This document shows positions 24,722 through 32,588 of a stretch of 34,917 nucleotides of DNA, piece after piece; position 1 is the stretch's first letter, and the number at the start of each line of letters is the position of its first letter. A program made the translations under genes and the position numbers. Below the pieces are notes generated by a model, which was not told the origin of the DNA, did not search any database, and was given only the letters and a program-made list of their open reading frames with translations. This DNA comes from an uncultured delta proteobacterium (lineage in GTDB: Bacteria; Myxococcota_A; Polyangia; Polyangiales; Ga0077539). The DNA lies in assembly GCA_903845045.1 (NCBI GenBank), contig CAIMWA010000244.1:1-34917 (forward strand), in the 5' to 3' direction.

Positions 24722-25620
24722 CAGTCCATGACCTCGCGGTCCCAGAAATCGGCGAAGCCGTCGATGCCGGCGGGACCGACCTCCGGCTCGTGGTCATCGA
24801 GGCCAGCCCGCAAGGTGTTGCGTACCAACCACGGCATCAGTGCGCCGACGGCTTTGCCGATGGCCGCGCCAGCGACCTTTCCGATCATCGGGCCGCACTC
24901 CGCAGCGACGATGTCGACCACCGCGCCCTTGAGCCCGTCGAACAGGAGCCCGCTCACGCGCGCGGTGGCCCAGGAGACGGCGAACTCCAGCGCGACCTCG
25001 GCGACCCGCCCGACCCACACGGACCACGTGTCGCCGGCCGTGACGCCGAGGAAGACGGTGCTCGGGGTCTGCGCGGCGCAGCCGTTCCCGAGCTCCGTGA
25101 TGGAGCTGCAGACGCCGAAGTTCCGCGGTCCTTCGGCGCCGCCGGCGTTGTAGCGGATCACGGCGATGCTCTCGGACGAGCCGAAGTTGCCCCGGACGTG
25201 GCGGGGTCCGTGGATCGCCTTGGACTTGGCGTGGTGACGGTCGTGAAAGGCGCCCGGACGGCCGAGGGGCGAGTCTTCGTTGGTCATCGCGGGAAGGTTC
25301 ACCGGGGGCGCGACCACGATGCCGACGGCGCGCCGCAGGTGGTGTGTGTGGTTCTTCCCCTCGCACCCCACGCGGAGCACGGGATCGTTCGCCGCAAACA
25401 CCGAGGTCGATCGACCGTTGGACCACGGGTCGTCGTGGAAGGCCGGCCCCGTCGACCACCACAGCGCCGAGCTCGAATACATGATGCACGGACCGGGCAA
25501 CGGGCTGCTTCCCGGCCCGAAGTACGAGTGGATCTCGACGACGCTGGTCACCTCGCAGCTCGGTCGGACCGGCTGACACATGGCATCGGTGCGCGGGCGA
25601 AACGGGGGGCGTCGGCTCAT
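24721..25620 (-). CDS. Unrecognised protein in PAAR/effector position, hydrophobic C-terminus
   Basis: I do not recognise this 299-residue protein. Residues 14-100 are rich in Pro, Ser, Gly and Cys (SYFGPGSSPLPGPCIMYSSS). A His-rich patch follows (CEGKNHTHHLRR and HDRHHAKSKAIHGPRHVRG, about 85-140). The C-terminal half (about 200-280) is hydrophobic and Gly/Ala-rich, including GKVAGAAIGKAVGALMPWLV, which resembles a glycine zipper or membrane-inserting helix. The last 20 residues are acidic. It lacks clear PAAR or DUF4150 motifs, though its place between two DUF2169 genes and after vgrG is the place such proteins occupy. It may be a secreted effector with a membrane-acting end. ATG 25620 has GGAG upstream; ATG 25581 is an alternative. 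Confidence 0.65.
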   Translation of the reverse strand: MSRRPPFRPRTDAMCQPVRPSCEVTSVVEIHSYFGPGSSPLPGPCIMYSSSALWWSTGPAFHDDPWSNGRSTSVFAANDPVLRVGCEGKNHTHHLRRAVGIVVAPPVNLPAMTNEDSPLGRPGAFHDRHHAKSKAIHGPRHVRGNFGSSESIAVIRYNAGGAEGPRNFGVCSSITELGNGCAAQTPSTVFLGVTAGDTWSVWVGRVAEVALEFAVSWATARVSGLLFDGLKGAVVDIVAAECGPMIGKVAGAAIGKAVGALMPWLVRNTLRAGLDDHEPEVGPAGIDGFADFWDREVMD

Positions 25621-25633
25621 CGTCGGGGCTCCT

Positions 25634-26632
25634 TCAAGGCGCCGGACGGACCTCCGCGGGCATCGCGCGAAGCGTCGCGCGGCGCTCCTCGCGGGGGCGC
25701 ATCCGGTAGCGGAACCGTGATCGCCACGAGACGACCAGAAGTTGCGTGTCGGCGAGGAACCAAAGCCCCGAGACCGACACCCGCGTCGCGAAGCGCTGCG
25801 CGCCCACCTCGACGTCGAGGCGGAGTGCGAGCCCCGGGAGCACGAAGCGCCACGCGTCGTCCCCGAGACGCAGCTCCACGCGCTCGTCGCCACGCAACGC
25901 ACCGATGACGTTGCGAGGAGGGCTCGCGGCCTCGGTGGCGTTGCGCACCACCTCCGCGAACGCCGCGTCCTCGAGCGGCGGGGCGTCCGTGCCGCGTGCG
26001 CGCAGGTGATGCTCCACCTGCCACGGAAGCGCCTTGGCGATGGGACCCCAGGCCGCGGGTGTGGGCGTGTCGGACCAGCGCGCGATGCGCTCCGACGGGT
26101 CCTCGAGGTTCGGGAGGAGCTGCCCTTCCGCCATCTCCTCGGCGGTGCAGAGCCCGCGTCCGCAGGGGTTGAGCGGGTGGGTGGTGCGGTCGTCGTCGTC
26201 GCCGAGGGTGCCGCCGTACGCGCGGTTCCATCCCAGGGTCATCTCGGTGAACGGCTCGGGCTCCGACGGCACCAACACCCCGTCGTTTCGCCGTACCCAT
26301 CGGCGATCGCCGATGACGTCGATGCAGCGTCGGTGCGCACCCACGGTGAAGCTCGCGACGGTCTGGCGCACGGGCGCCGCGCACCGCGCGCTCCCCAGGA
26401 CCACGAGATCGCAGCCCTCGTGCTTCGGGCTGTCGTCCGACGGGAACGTCCCGAACGCGGTCTGCACACGGTGATGGAACACCGGCCACTGGCAGGGTGC
26501 AGGCGTGAGAGTGCCGGTGGTGCGGTCGACGGCGTAGGTCGCGCGCGCCACGAGCCACGCGCCGAGGCTCTGGGTGTCGAGGGCTCCGGTGAAGAGCCGG
26601 GCGTCGAGGGCGGTCTCGTTGTCGAAGCGCAT
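25634..26632 (-). CDS. DUF2169 family protein, type VI secretion adaptor (copy 1)
   Basis: This 332-residue DUF2169 protein has PFTEMTLGWNRAYGG, HPLNPCGRGL, LLPNLEDPSERI and SVSGLWFLADTQLL, the same landmarks as copy 2. It is the gene directly after vgrG (13-base gap) and 13 bases before the unrecognised protein, so it is the likely partner of VgrG or of that cargo. It begins with a short MRFDNETALDARLF arm. The encoded protein has no export signal. The start ATG 26632 was selected because it begins the conserved N-terminal region; the frame upstream is shadow coding over vgrG. Confidence 0.85.
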   Translation of the reverse strand: MRFDNETALDARLFTGALDTQSLGAWLVARATYAVDRTTGTLTPAPCQWPVFHHRVQTAFGTFPSDDSPKHEGCDLVVLGSARCAAPVRQTVASFTVGAHRRCIDVIGDRRWVRRNDGVLVPSEPEPFTEMTLGWNRAYGGTLGDDDDRTTHPLNPCGRGLCTAEEMAEGQLLPNLEDPSERIARWSDTPTPAAWGPIAKALPWQVEHHLRARGTDAPPLEDAAFAEVVRNATEAASPPRNVIGALRGDERVELRLGDDAWRFVLPGLALRLDVEVGAQRFATRVSVSGLWFLADTQLLVVSWRSRFRYRMRPREERRATLRAMPAEVRPAP

Positions 26633-26645
26633 CGCAGGGCCCCCT

Positions 26646-28754
26646 TCACGTGTTGAGGCGGGCGAAGCCGCCTTCGAGGACGAGGTTTCCGCCGCACGCG
26701 TCGTGCACCTCGACGGAGTGCGTGCGCACCTCGACGCGGGCGTGCGCGCCGTTGCGCAGCAGCACCTCGTGGGGTGCGTAGACGCTGACCTGGTGGCGGT
26801 CGATGACGAGGCAGCTCTGGCCGACGCGCAGCGTGATGGAGTGCTCCGCCTCGAGCACGATGTCCCTGCCGGCGCGGAGGAGATGGTCCAGCGCGACGTC
26901 GACGCGGTCGCAGCCTGGCGCGGGGGCGAGACCGTCCACGTCGCCGACCACGACGGAGCGACGCCCCGCCACCGTCGACTGTCGTCCGACCACGGTCTCG
27001 TGGCGATCCGCGAGGGTGGTGAGCACGTCGTCGCCGTCGACGAGCGCGCGCCGCATGCCGTGCACCGTCTCGTCCGCGTCGTGGCCGACGGTGATGCGGT
27101 GGTCGTGCGCGACGCGCTCGGTGCGGTCGTGGCCGACGGAGGCCAGGTGATCACCGAGCACGTCCTCGCGCAGGGTGCGCTGCGCGCGGAGATAGACCTC
27201 CTCGCGATGCGTCTCGTCGTCGAAGACGAGCTCGTTGTAGCGCCGCGGGTCGTCGAGGCTGGCCGTGCGGATGCCGCTTCGGGAACGATGCCGCGGAAGT
27301 TCCTCGGCGTGGGAGTGCTCGCCGTCGTAGATCGCGCCCGCGACCACCGGCCGGTCGGGGTCGCCGCCGATGAACTCCACGGCGACGGCCATGCCTGCGC
27401 GCGGAACGAACGTGAAGCCGTAGCCGGCACCGGCCCAGGTCTGCAGTACGGGCACCCAGCAGCTCGACTCGGCGGGCGCCTCGCCACGCTCGTCCCAGTC
27501 GAAGCGGACCCTCACGCGACCATGGAACTCGGTGCACGGCGCGCCCGCTTCGGGGCCTTCGACGTGCGCGAGCTCGACGCCCGACACCCGCGGCCAGGGC
27601 GTCCGTCGCTGCGGCCGGAAGGGTGTCTCCGTCGACAGGCACTCGACCGTATTGGCGTAGCGATCGGTGGCGTCCTCGGAGGTGTGGTCCGCGGCGAGCA
27701 CTTCGGGGGCGTGGCCTCGGTGTACGACGGCGATCACCGCCCACGTGGCCGCGTCGCCGTCGCGCTCGACGCGAAGTCGCTGCCCGGCGCCGACGCCCAC
27801 GACGTTGCTCTCGGCGGTTGCTACCCCAGAGCGCGCGCGGGACCCCTCGACGCGAAGCGAGGCCTGCGCCGCGGCGTCGTCCTGGGCGTACGCGTGCCCG
27901 TGGTCGGCGGCGTAGGACCCGAAGGCGAGGCCTCGGGACGTCTCGCGGTGCACCCGACGTCCCGGGCGGGCCCGGCCGGCGTTCGGGTCGAAGCGCGGAC
28001 GGCTCCAGTCGTGGTCGGCCACGATCGCCGCGGAGAGCGCGGGCGTGCGGCGGAGCTCCCAGCACTGCAGTGACTCGACGGATGCGGTGGCGCCGGGGGC
28101 GACGTCGACGGGCACCGCAGCGCCGTCGAGCGAAGGCGTCTGCGGCCACGCGGCGCAGCCGTCGGTGAGCACCAGCACCTCGCCCCGGTCCGCGTCGTGG
28201 AGAACGCTCCAGGCGATGCCCTCACGCTCCAGCCAGCGCGCCACGAAGGCCAGGTCGGTCTCCCGGTATTGCACCAGCCGCTCGTGGCGGGGGAGCGCCC
28301 GGGTCACGTGCACGTCGACGCGCCCGATGTAGAGCTCGGCGCGGCGCAGCACCTCGGCGACGACCTCCACGGCGGTGCGATCGACGAAGACCCGGCTGTC
28401 GACGCGGTCGCCGAGGAGCACGAATTCGGGCTCGAGCACGATGCGCGCGCGGCGGTGCCGATGTGCGACGCCGAGGTCCGTCACCGCGGTGACGACGCCG
28501 GAGAACGCTCGCGCATGTCCGCCGCGGGCGATGGACAGCTCGGCGGCGGCGTCGAGGAGGGCATCCGGATCGCGCGACGCGTCGTCGCAGGCGACCTCGA
28601 GCGTGAACGAGAACCCCTCGCAGACGGCCTCGCGCCCGTCGAGGCGCACGACCTCCCAGTCGGCGTCGGCGCAGACGGTGAGGGTGAACGTCACCTCGGG
28701 AAGCGGCGACGAGAGCGGGTGCGTGTCGGAGAGCGGGGTGGGGCGACGGCTCAT
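26646..28754 (-). CDS. vgrG: VgrG-type spike protein of type VI secretion
   Basis: The 702-residue product has the phage gp27-like head (RLVQYRETDLAFVARWLERE near 165), the gp5-like OB fold (RVRVRFDWDERGE, SCWVPVLQTWAGAGYGFTFV, VEFIGGDPDRPVVAGAIYDG) and a beta-helical C-terminal stretch ending in repeat-like strands (SITLRVGQSCLVIDRHQVSV). VgrG trimers form the tip that PAAR proteins sharpen and carry effectors. No extra enzymatic domain follows the helix, so it is not an evolved VgrG with a toxin tail. ATG 28754 has GGAGG four bases before it. It is the first gene of the minus-strand island and is divergent from the VIT-vWA gene. Confidence 0.93.
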   Translation of the reverse strand: MSRRPTPLSDTHPLSSPLPEVTFTLTVCADADWEVVRLDGREAVCEGFSFTLEVACDDASRDPDALLDAAAELSIARGGHARAFSGVVTAVTDLGVAHRHRRARIVLEPEFVLLGDRVDSRVFVDRTAVEVVAEVLRRAELYIGRVDVHVTRALPRHERLVQYRETDLAFVARWLEREGIAWSVLHDADRGEVLVLTDGCAAWPQTPSLDGAAVPVDVAPGATASVESLQCWELRRTPALSAAIVADHDWSRPRFDPNAGRARPGRRVHRETSRGLAFGSYAADHGHAYAQDDAAAQASLRVEGSRARSGVATAESNVVGVGAGQRLRVERDGDAATWAVIAVVHRGHAPEVLAADHTSEDATDRYANTVECLSTETPFRPQRRTPWPRVSGVELAHVEGPEAGAPCTEFHGRVRVRFDWDERGEAPAESSCWVPVLQTWAGAGYGFTFVPRAGMAVAVEFIGGDPDRPVVAGAIYDGEHSHAEELPRHRSRSGIRTASLDDPRRYNELVFDDETHREEVYLRAQRTLREDVLGDHLASVGHDRTERVAHDHRITVGHDADETVHGMRRALVDGDDVLTTLADRHETVVGRQSTVAGRRSVVVGDVDGLAPAPGCDRVDVALDHLLRAGRDIVLEAEHSITLRVGQSCLVIDRHQVSVYAPHEVLLRNGAHARVEVRTHSVEVHDACGGNLVLEGGFARLNT

Positions 28755-28872
28755 GGAACCTCCGACGCCCTCATCGCGACGAGCGCCAGAAAGGTTGCGT
28801 CGGGGGTGTAAGCGCAGACCGGGGAGGCGCGTTGTCCGTCCGAGGCCGAAGTCCTCAGGAGCCATCGCCGCC
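28755..28872. promoter_or_regulatory. Divergent control region, vgrG island / VIT-vWA gene
   Basis: This 118-base stretch is the largest gene-free interval in the window and lies between divergent starts. GGAGG precedes vgrG and CAGGAG lies about 13 bases before ATG 28873. I looked for a sigma-54 (GG-N10-GC) promoter, since some type VI genes use one, and did not find a good match on either strand. Confidence 0.4.
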
Positions 28873-31206
28873 ATGAACCTCCCGCATCGCCTCCGGCTCG
28901 CACGCCTCGTTCTCGGCCTCGCCGCCCTGGTGCTCTCGCTGTTCGGACAGCTCCGCGCGGCGCATGCCACCGGGCTGCTTCTCCCCACCGAGGGCGCGCT
29001 CGGACCGCTGGCGATCCGGTCGCATCGCGTGACCGTCGCGGTGCACGAGCGCATCGCCGAGACCCGCGTCGTGCAGGTCTTCCACAACCAGTCCCCGCGG
29101 GTGCTCGAGGGGACCTACGTCTTTCCGTTGCCCCCGGGAGCGTCGGTCTCGGGGTTCGCGATGACCGTCAACGGACGCCGCGTCGAGGGCTCGGTGCTCG
29201 AGGCGGGCGAGGCGCGCAGCGTCTACGAGGGCATCGTCGCGCGACTGCGGGACCCTGGCCTCGTCGAGTACGTGGGTGGAAACCTCTTTCGCGCGCGGGT
29301 CTTCCCGATCCCTGCGTCGGGCGACCAGACCGTCGAGCTCCGCTTCACGCAGACCCTGGACTACGTGCACGGGACGCTGCACTACCGCTACCCGTTGCGC
29401 ACCGCGGGCCCGCAGGCGCGCACCCTCGAGGACTTCACGCTCAGCGCCACCCTCGAGTCGTCGGCGCCGATCCGCGCGATCTACTCCCCGACGCACCGGG
29501 TCGACACGACGCGGCGGGGCGCGCGGGCCGCCACCGTGGGCTTCGAGCTGGGCGCCGCGGCCCTCGATCGCGACTTCGACCTCTTCTACACCGTCGACGA
29601 CGCCGAGGTCGGCATGAGCGTGCTCACGCACCGTGACGCCGGCGAGGACGGGTACTTCCTCATGATGCTCGCGCCGCGCAGCGACGCCACGGAGCACGAG
29701 GTCATCGGCAAGGACCTGCTCTTCGTCTGCGACACGTCGGGGTCCATGGCGGGGGAGAAGATCCAGCACGCTCGCGAGGCGCTGCGGACCTGGGTGCAGC
29801 GGCTGAACCCCGACGACACCTTCAACGTGCTGCGCTTCAGCACCGACGTCGAAGCCCTCGCCGAAGAGCCCATGAATGCCTCGGCGGAGAACCGCGCGCG
29901 AGCCGTGCGCTTCATCGACGGCTTCGAGGCGTCCGGCGGCACCGCCATCGCCCCAGCTCTCGCCCAGGCCCTGGCTGCTCCGGTGCGGAGGGGCGCGACC
30001 CGCACGGTGGTGTTCCTGACCGACGGCATGCCGACCGTGGGCGAGACCGACACGCGCGCCATCGTGCGGCAGGTCGCCGAGCGCAACGCCGGCCGCGCGC
30101 AGATCTTCGCCTTCGGCCTCGGCGACGACGTCAACACGACGTTTCTCGATCTCCTCGCCGAACAGAACCGGGGCTCGGCGGACTACGCCCGGTCCGGCGC
30201 CGAGATGGCCTCGCTCCTCGACGGCTTCTACGACCGCATCGCGTACCCGATGATGGCCGACCTGCGCCTCGCTCTCCGCGGCGCCGACGCCTACGACGTG
30301 TATCCGCGGGACCTCGGAACGCTCCACCGCGGCGGACAGCTCGTGGTGACCGGGCGCTACCGAACGCCGGGCGCGTCGACCATCGCGCTGAGTGCACGCG
30401 TCGCCGGACAGGACAGCGCCCGCACCTTCGAGTGGCCGGCGGAGCTTCCGGAGCACGACGCGAGCAACGAGTTCATCCCGCGCGTGTGGGCCGCGCGGAA
30501 GACCGGTTACCTGCTCGACGAGATCCGCCTCCACGGCGAGAACCCCGAGCTTCGCGACAGCGTGGTGCGCCTCGCGCGGCGCTTTGGCATCGTCACGCCG
30601 TACACGAGCTATCTCGTGACCGAGGAGTCACCGGTCGTGGCCGACGGCGACGAGCGGTTCCGGCAGCCCCCGCCCCCGCCCCCGACGGTCTCGATCAACT
30701 CGGCGCCGCGGGAGCCTGCCTCGACGACCGCCGCCCCGCCGGCGGCGCACCGCGACGACTTTCGGGCGTTCCAGTCGCTGGGCGGCGCTGCACCCTCGAT
30801 GGCTGCCGGACGACCCTCGTTCGACATGGCGGTTTCGGCCCCGGTCCCTGGGCCGGTCGACGCCACCGGGGACGCCGGGCGCCGGGTCGCGAGCCGCCTG
30901 CGTGACCTTCGCGAGGCCGAGCGCGACGACGTCGGGGCCGCAGGAACCCGCTTCGTGGCAGGCCGTTCGCTCACGCAGCACGGCGGGGTGTGGACCGAGG
31001 AGGGGCTGTCCGCGAGCGCTCGGGTGCTGCACGTCCGCGCGCTCTCGCGGAGCTGGTTCACGCTGCTGCGTCTGCGCCCGTCGCTCCGGGACCTCCTCGC
31101 CGTCGGGCACGCGATGCGCTTCTCGCTCGACCCCGGCCGCGTGGTCGAGGTGACCGAAGGCGGCGACGACCCCCCGGACGACGCCGTCGCCGCGTTTCTT
31201 CGCTGA
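28873..31206 (+). CDS. Exported VIT-vWA domain protein
   Basis: The 777-residue product begins with a signal peptide ending near residue 33 (AAHA). A VIT domain (about 40-175) has VQVFHNQSPRVLEGTYVFPL and SVYEGIVARLRDPGLVEYVG. A von Willebrand A domain (about 280-460) has a complete MIDAS site: DTSGS (Asp287, Ser289, Ser291), Thr357 and LTDG (Asp384). The remaining 300 residues are a helical part with KTGYLLDEIRLHG and FGIVTPYTSYLVTEES, a Pro-rich linker and a small terminal domain. Such proteins in Proteobacteria are surface-associated and often bind other proteins through the metal site. The region after VIT-vWA matches inter-alpha-trypsin-inhibitor-like bacterial proteins. ATG 28873 begins the signal peptide. 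The gene is divergent from vgrG. Confidence 0.9.
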   Translation: MNLPHRLRLARLVLGLAALVLSLFGQLRAAHATGLLLPTEGALGPLAIRSHRVTVAVHERIAETRVVQVFHNQSPRVLEGTYVFPLPPGASVSGFAMTVNGRRVEGSVLEAGEARSVYEGIVARLRDPGLVEYVGGNLFRARVFPIPASGDQTVELRFTQTLDYVHGTLHYRYPLRTAGPQARTLEDFTLSATLESSAPIRAIYSPTHRVDTTRRGARAATVGFELGAAALDRDFDLFYTVDDAEVGMSVLTHRDAGEDGYFLMMLAPRSDATEHEVIGKDLLFVCDTSGSMAGEKIQHAREALRTWVQRLNPDDTFNVLRFSTDVEALAEEPMNASAENRARAVRFIDGFEASGGTAIAPALAQALAAPVRRGATRTVVFLTDGMPTVGETDTRAIVRQVAERNAGRAQIFAFGLGDDVNTTFLDLLAEQNRGSADYARSGAEMASLLDGFYDRIAYPMMADLRLALRGADAYDVYPRDLGTLHRGGQLVVTGRYRTPGASTIALSARVAGQDSARTFEWPAELPEHDASNEFIPRVWAARKTGYLLDEIRLHGENPELRDSVVRLARRFGIVTPYTSYLVTEESPVVADGDERFRQPPPPPPTVSINSAPREPASTTAAPPAAHRDDFRAFQSLGGAAPSMAAGRPSFDMAVSAPVPGPVDATGDAGRRVASRLRDLREAERDDVGAAGTRFVAGRSLTQHGGVWTEEGLSASARVLHVRALSRSWFTLLRLRPSLRDLLAVGHAMRFSLDPGRVVEVTEGGDDPPDDAVAAFLR

Positions 31207-31245
31207 ACCGCACATCGAGAATCACCAGCACGGAGGGTCGTGTCC

Positions 31246-31956
31246 ATGAAGGCTGCGCTGCAGACAGGTATCTTCTCGCTCACGCTTTTCGGCGTCCCCA
31301 CGGCCGCCGGCGCGGTGGAGATCTACGCCACGACGGACTCTCCTCCGCCGGTGGTGATCGTGCGGCCGGTGACGGTGTGGACGCCGCCGATCTGGTCGCC
31401 GCCGCACCTCGTGCCGGTGCTGCCGCCGCCCACGGACCCCGTGCCACCGCTCGAGCCTCCGACGCATCCGCAGCCCGAGGAGCGCCGTGACCCGCGGGCG
31501 TCGGTGTTCGTCGGAGCGGGCTACGGCGGGATGAGCAGCGCCCGAGGCACCGCCGGCACCTGGCGTCTCCACCTGGGACTCGGCCTCGGGGCCACGGAGA
31601 TCGGCCTGCGCGCCGACGTCGCCAACCGTGCGATGGACCAGCTCTCGGACCACGCCGGCACGGCCTGGCGCGTCGGCGCCGAGGTCGCCCATCGGTTCCT
31701 CGAGGGGGCCACGGTACGACCGGTGATCGCCGGAAGTTTCGACCGCTGGCAGTTCGAGCCCGACGGTGCCCCGAGCGCGGGTGCGTTCGGGGCGGGCGCC
31801 CGGCTCGGCGTCGAGGTGCACTACCACGTGGGCAGCGGCGCGGCGCTCGTGTTCGGCGCCGACGCCGGCTACCACCGCATCCTCGCGAGCATCGACCAGG
31901 CCGACGTCGCCAAGGACATCTTTACCTTCGGCGCCACCCTCGACCTCCGGCTGTGA
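31246..31956 (+). CDS. Predicted outer-membrane barrel protein with Pro-rich linker
   Basis: This 236-residue protein has a signal peptide ending near PTAAGA, then a Pro-rich linker with WTPPIWSPPHLVP and VLPPPTDPVPPLEPP (about 30-80). The second half is made of amphipathic strands (SVFVGAGYGGMSS, WRLHLGLGLGATEIGLRADV, GASFGAGARLGVEVHY-like) ending in TFGATLDLRL, a typical barrel end with a terminal Leu. It looks like a small beta-barrel envelope protein of eight or so strands. Its function is unknown. ATG 31246 has CGGAGGG eight bases upstream; GTG 31240 is too close to that site. It follows the VIT-vWA gene by 39 bases on the same strand, so they may be cotranscribed. Confidence 0.75.
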   Translation: MKAALQTGIFSLTLFGVPTAAGAVEIYATTDSPPPVVIVRPVTVWTPPIWSPPHLVPVLPPPTDPVPPLEPPTHPQPEERRDPRASVFVGAGYGGMSSARGTAGTWRLHLGLGLGATEIGLRADVANRAMDQLSDHAGTAWRVGAEVAHRFLEGATVRPVIAGSFDRWQFEPDGAPSAGAFGAGARLGVEVHYHVGSGAALVFGADAGYHRILASIDQADVAKDIFTFGATLDLRL

Positions 31957-31987
31957 GCCGACGGGCGCCCTCGGATACAGTGGGCGC

Positions 31988-32566
31988 ATGAGACTTTGCG
32001 TGTTCTGCGGCTCCGCTCCAGGTCACTCCGCGGCGTACGCCGCCGCGGCGACGGCGCTGGGGACGCTGCTGGCCCAGCGCGGCATCGGGCTGGTCTACGG
32101 CGGCGGCAACGTCGGACTCATGGGCATCGTCGCGGACGCGGCGCTCGCGGCGGGGGGAGAGGTGATCGGCGTGATCCCGCGGGCGCTAGCCGATCGCGAG
32201 CTGGCGCACCCGGGGCTCACGGAGCTCATCGCGGTGGACACCATGCACGTGCGCAAGCAGCGCATGCACGCCCTCTCGGACGGCTTCATCGCGTTGCCGG
32301 GAGGTTACGGAACGCTCGACGAGCTGTTCGAGGCCCTCACCTGGTCGCAGCTAGGAATGCACCGCAAGCCGTGCGGACTCCTGGACGTCGAAGGCTTCTG
32401 GGCGCCGCTCCGAACGTTCGTGGCGCACCAGCATCGCGAGGGCTTCCTGCGTCCGGAGCACGCGGCGATGCTGCTGTGGGCCGACGACGCGGCCTCGATG
32501 CTCGACGCCTTCGCGGCCTACGCGGCGCCGGCCGTTCCGAAGTGGACCGGGCCCGAGATCGGGTGA
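31988..32566 (+). CDS. LOG-family nucleotide 5'-monophosphate phosphoribohydrolase
   Basis: The 192-residue Rossmann-like protein has CVFCGSAPG at the start, GLVYGGGNVGLMG and the diagnostic PGGYGTLDE (residues 104-112) with MHVRKQRM before it. LOG enzymes release the base from cytokinin-type or other nucleotide 5'-monophosphates; bacterial members such as YgdH/PpnN and YvdD act on purine nucleotides, and some make cytokinin-like bases. The ATG at 31988 starts directly at MRLCVFCGS, the usual N-terminus. It follows the barrel protein by 31 bases. It faces the convergent membrane-protein gene across 22 bases. The fold assignment is strong; the precise substrate is not fixed. Confidence 0.92.
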   Translation: MRLCVFCGSAPGHSAAYAAAATALGTLLAQRGIGLVYGGGNVGLMGIVADAALAAGGEVIGVIPRALADRELAHPGLTELIAVDTMHVRKQRMHALSDGFIALPGGYGTLDELFEALTWSQLGMHRKPCGLLDVEGFWAPLRTFVAHQHREGFLRPEHAAMLLWADDAASMLDAFAAYAAPAVPKWTGPEIG

Positions 32567-32588
32567 CCGCAGGGCAACGCGACGGCGG

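Noticed and set aside
24721..25620. PAAR or DUF4150 assignment from position
   Set aside because: The expected Pro-Ala-Ala-Arg or Cys-Pro-Asn motifs are not seen; left as unrecognised.
23576..26632. Recent duplication of the two DUF2169 genes
   Set aside because: They share landmarks but differ in length, arm and most residues; no long DNA identity is visible, so they are old paralogues.
28755..28872. Sigma-54 promoter for the vgrG island
   Set aside because: A TGGCGC sequence on the minus strand lacks a GC at the required distance.
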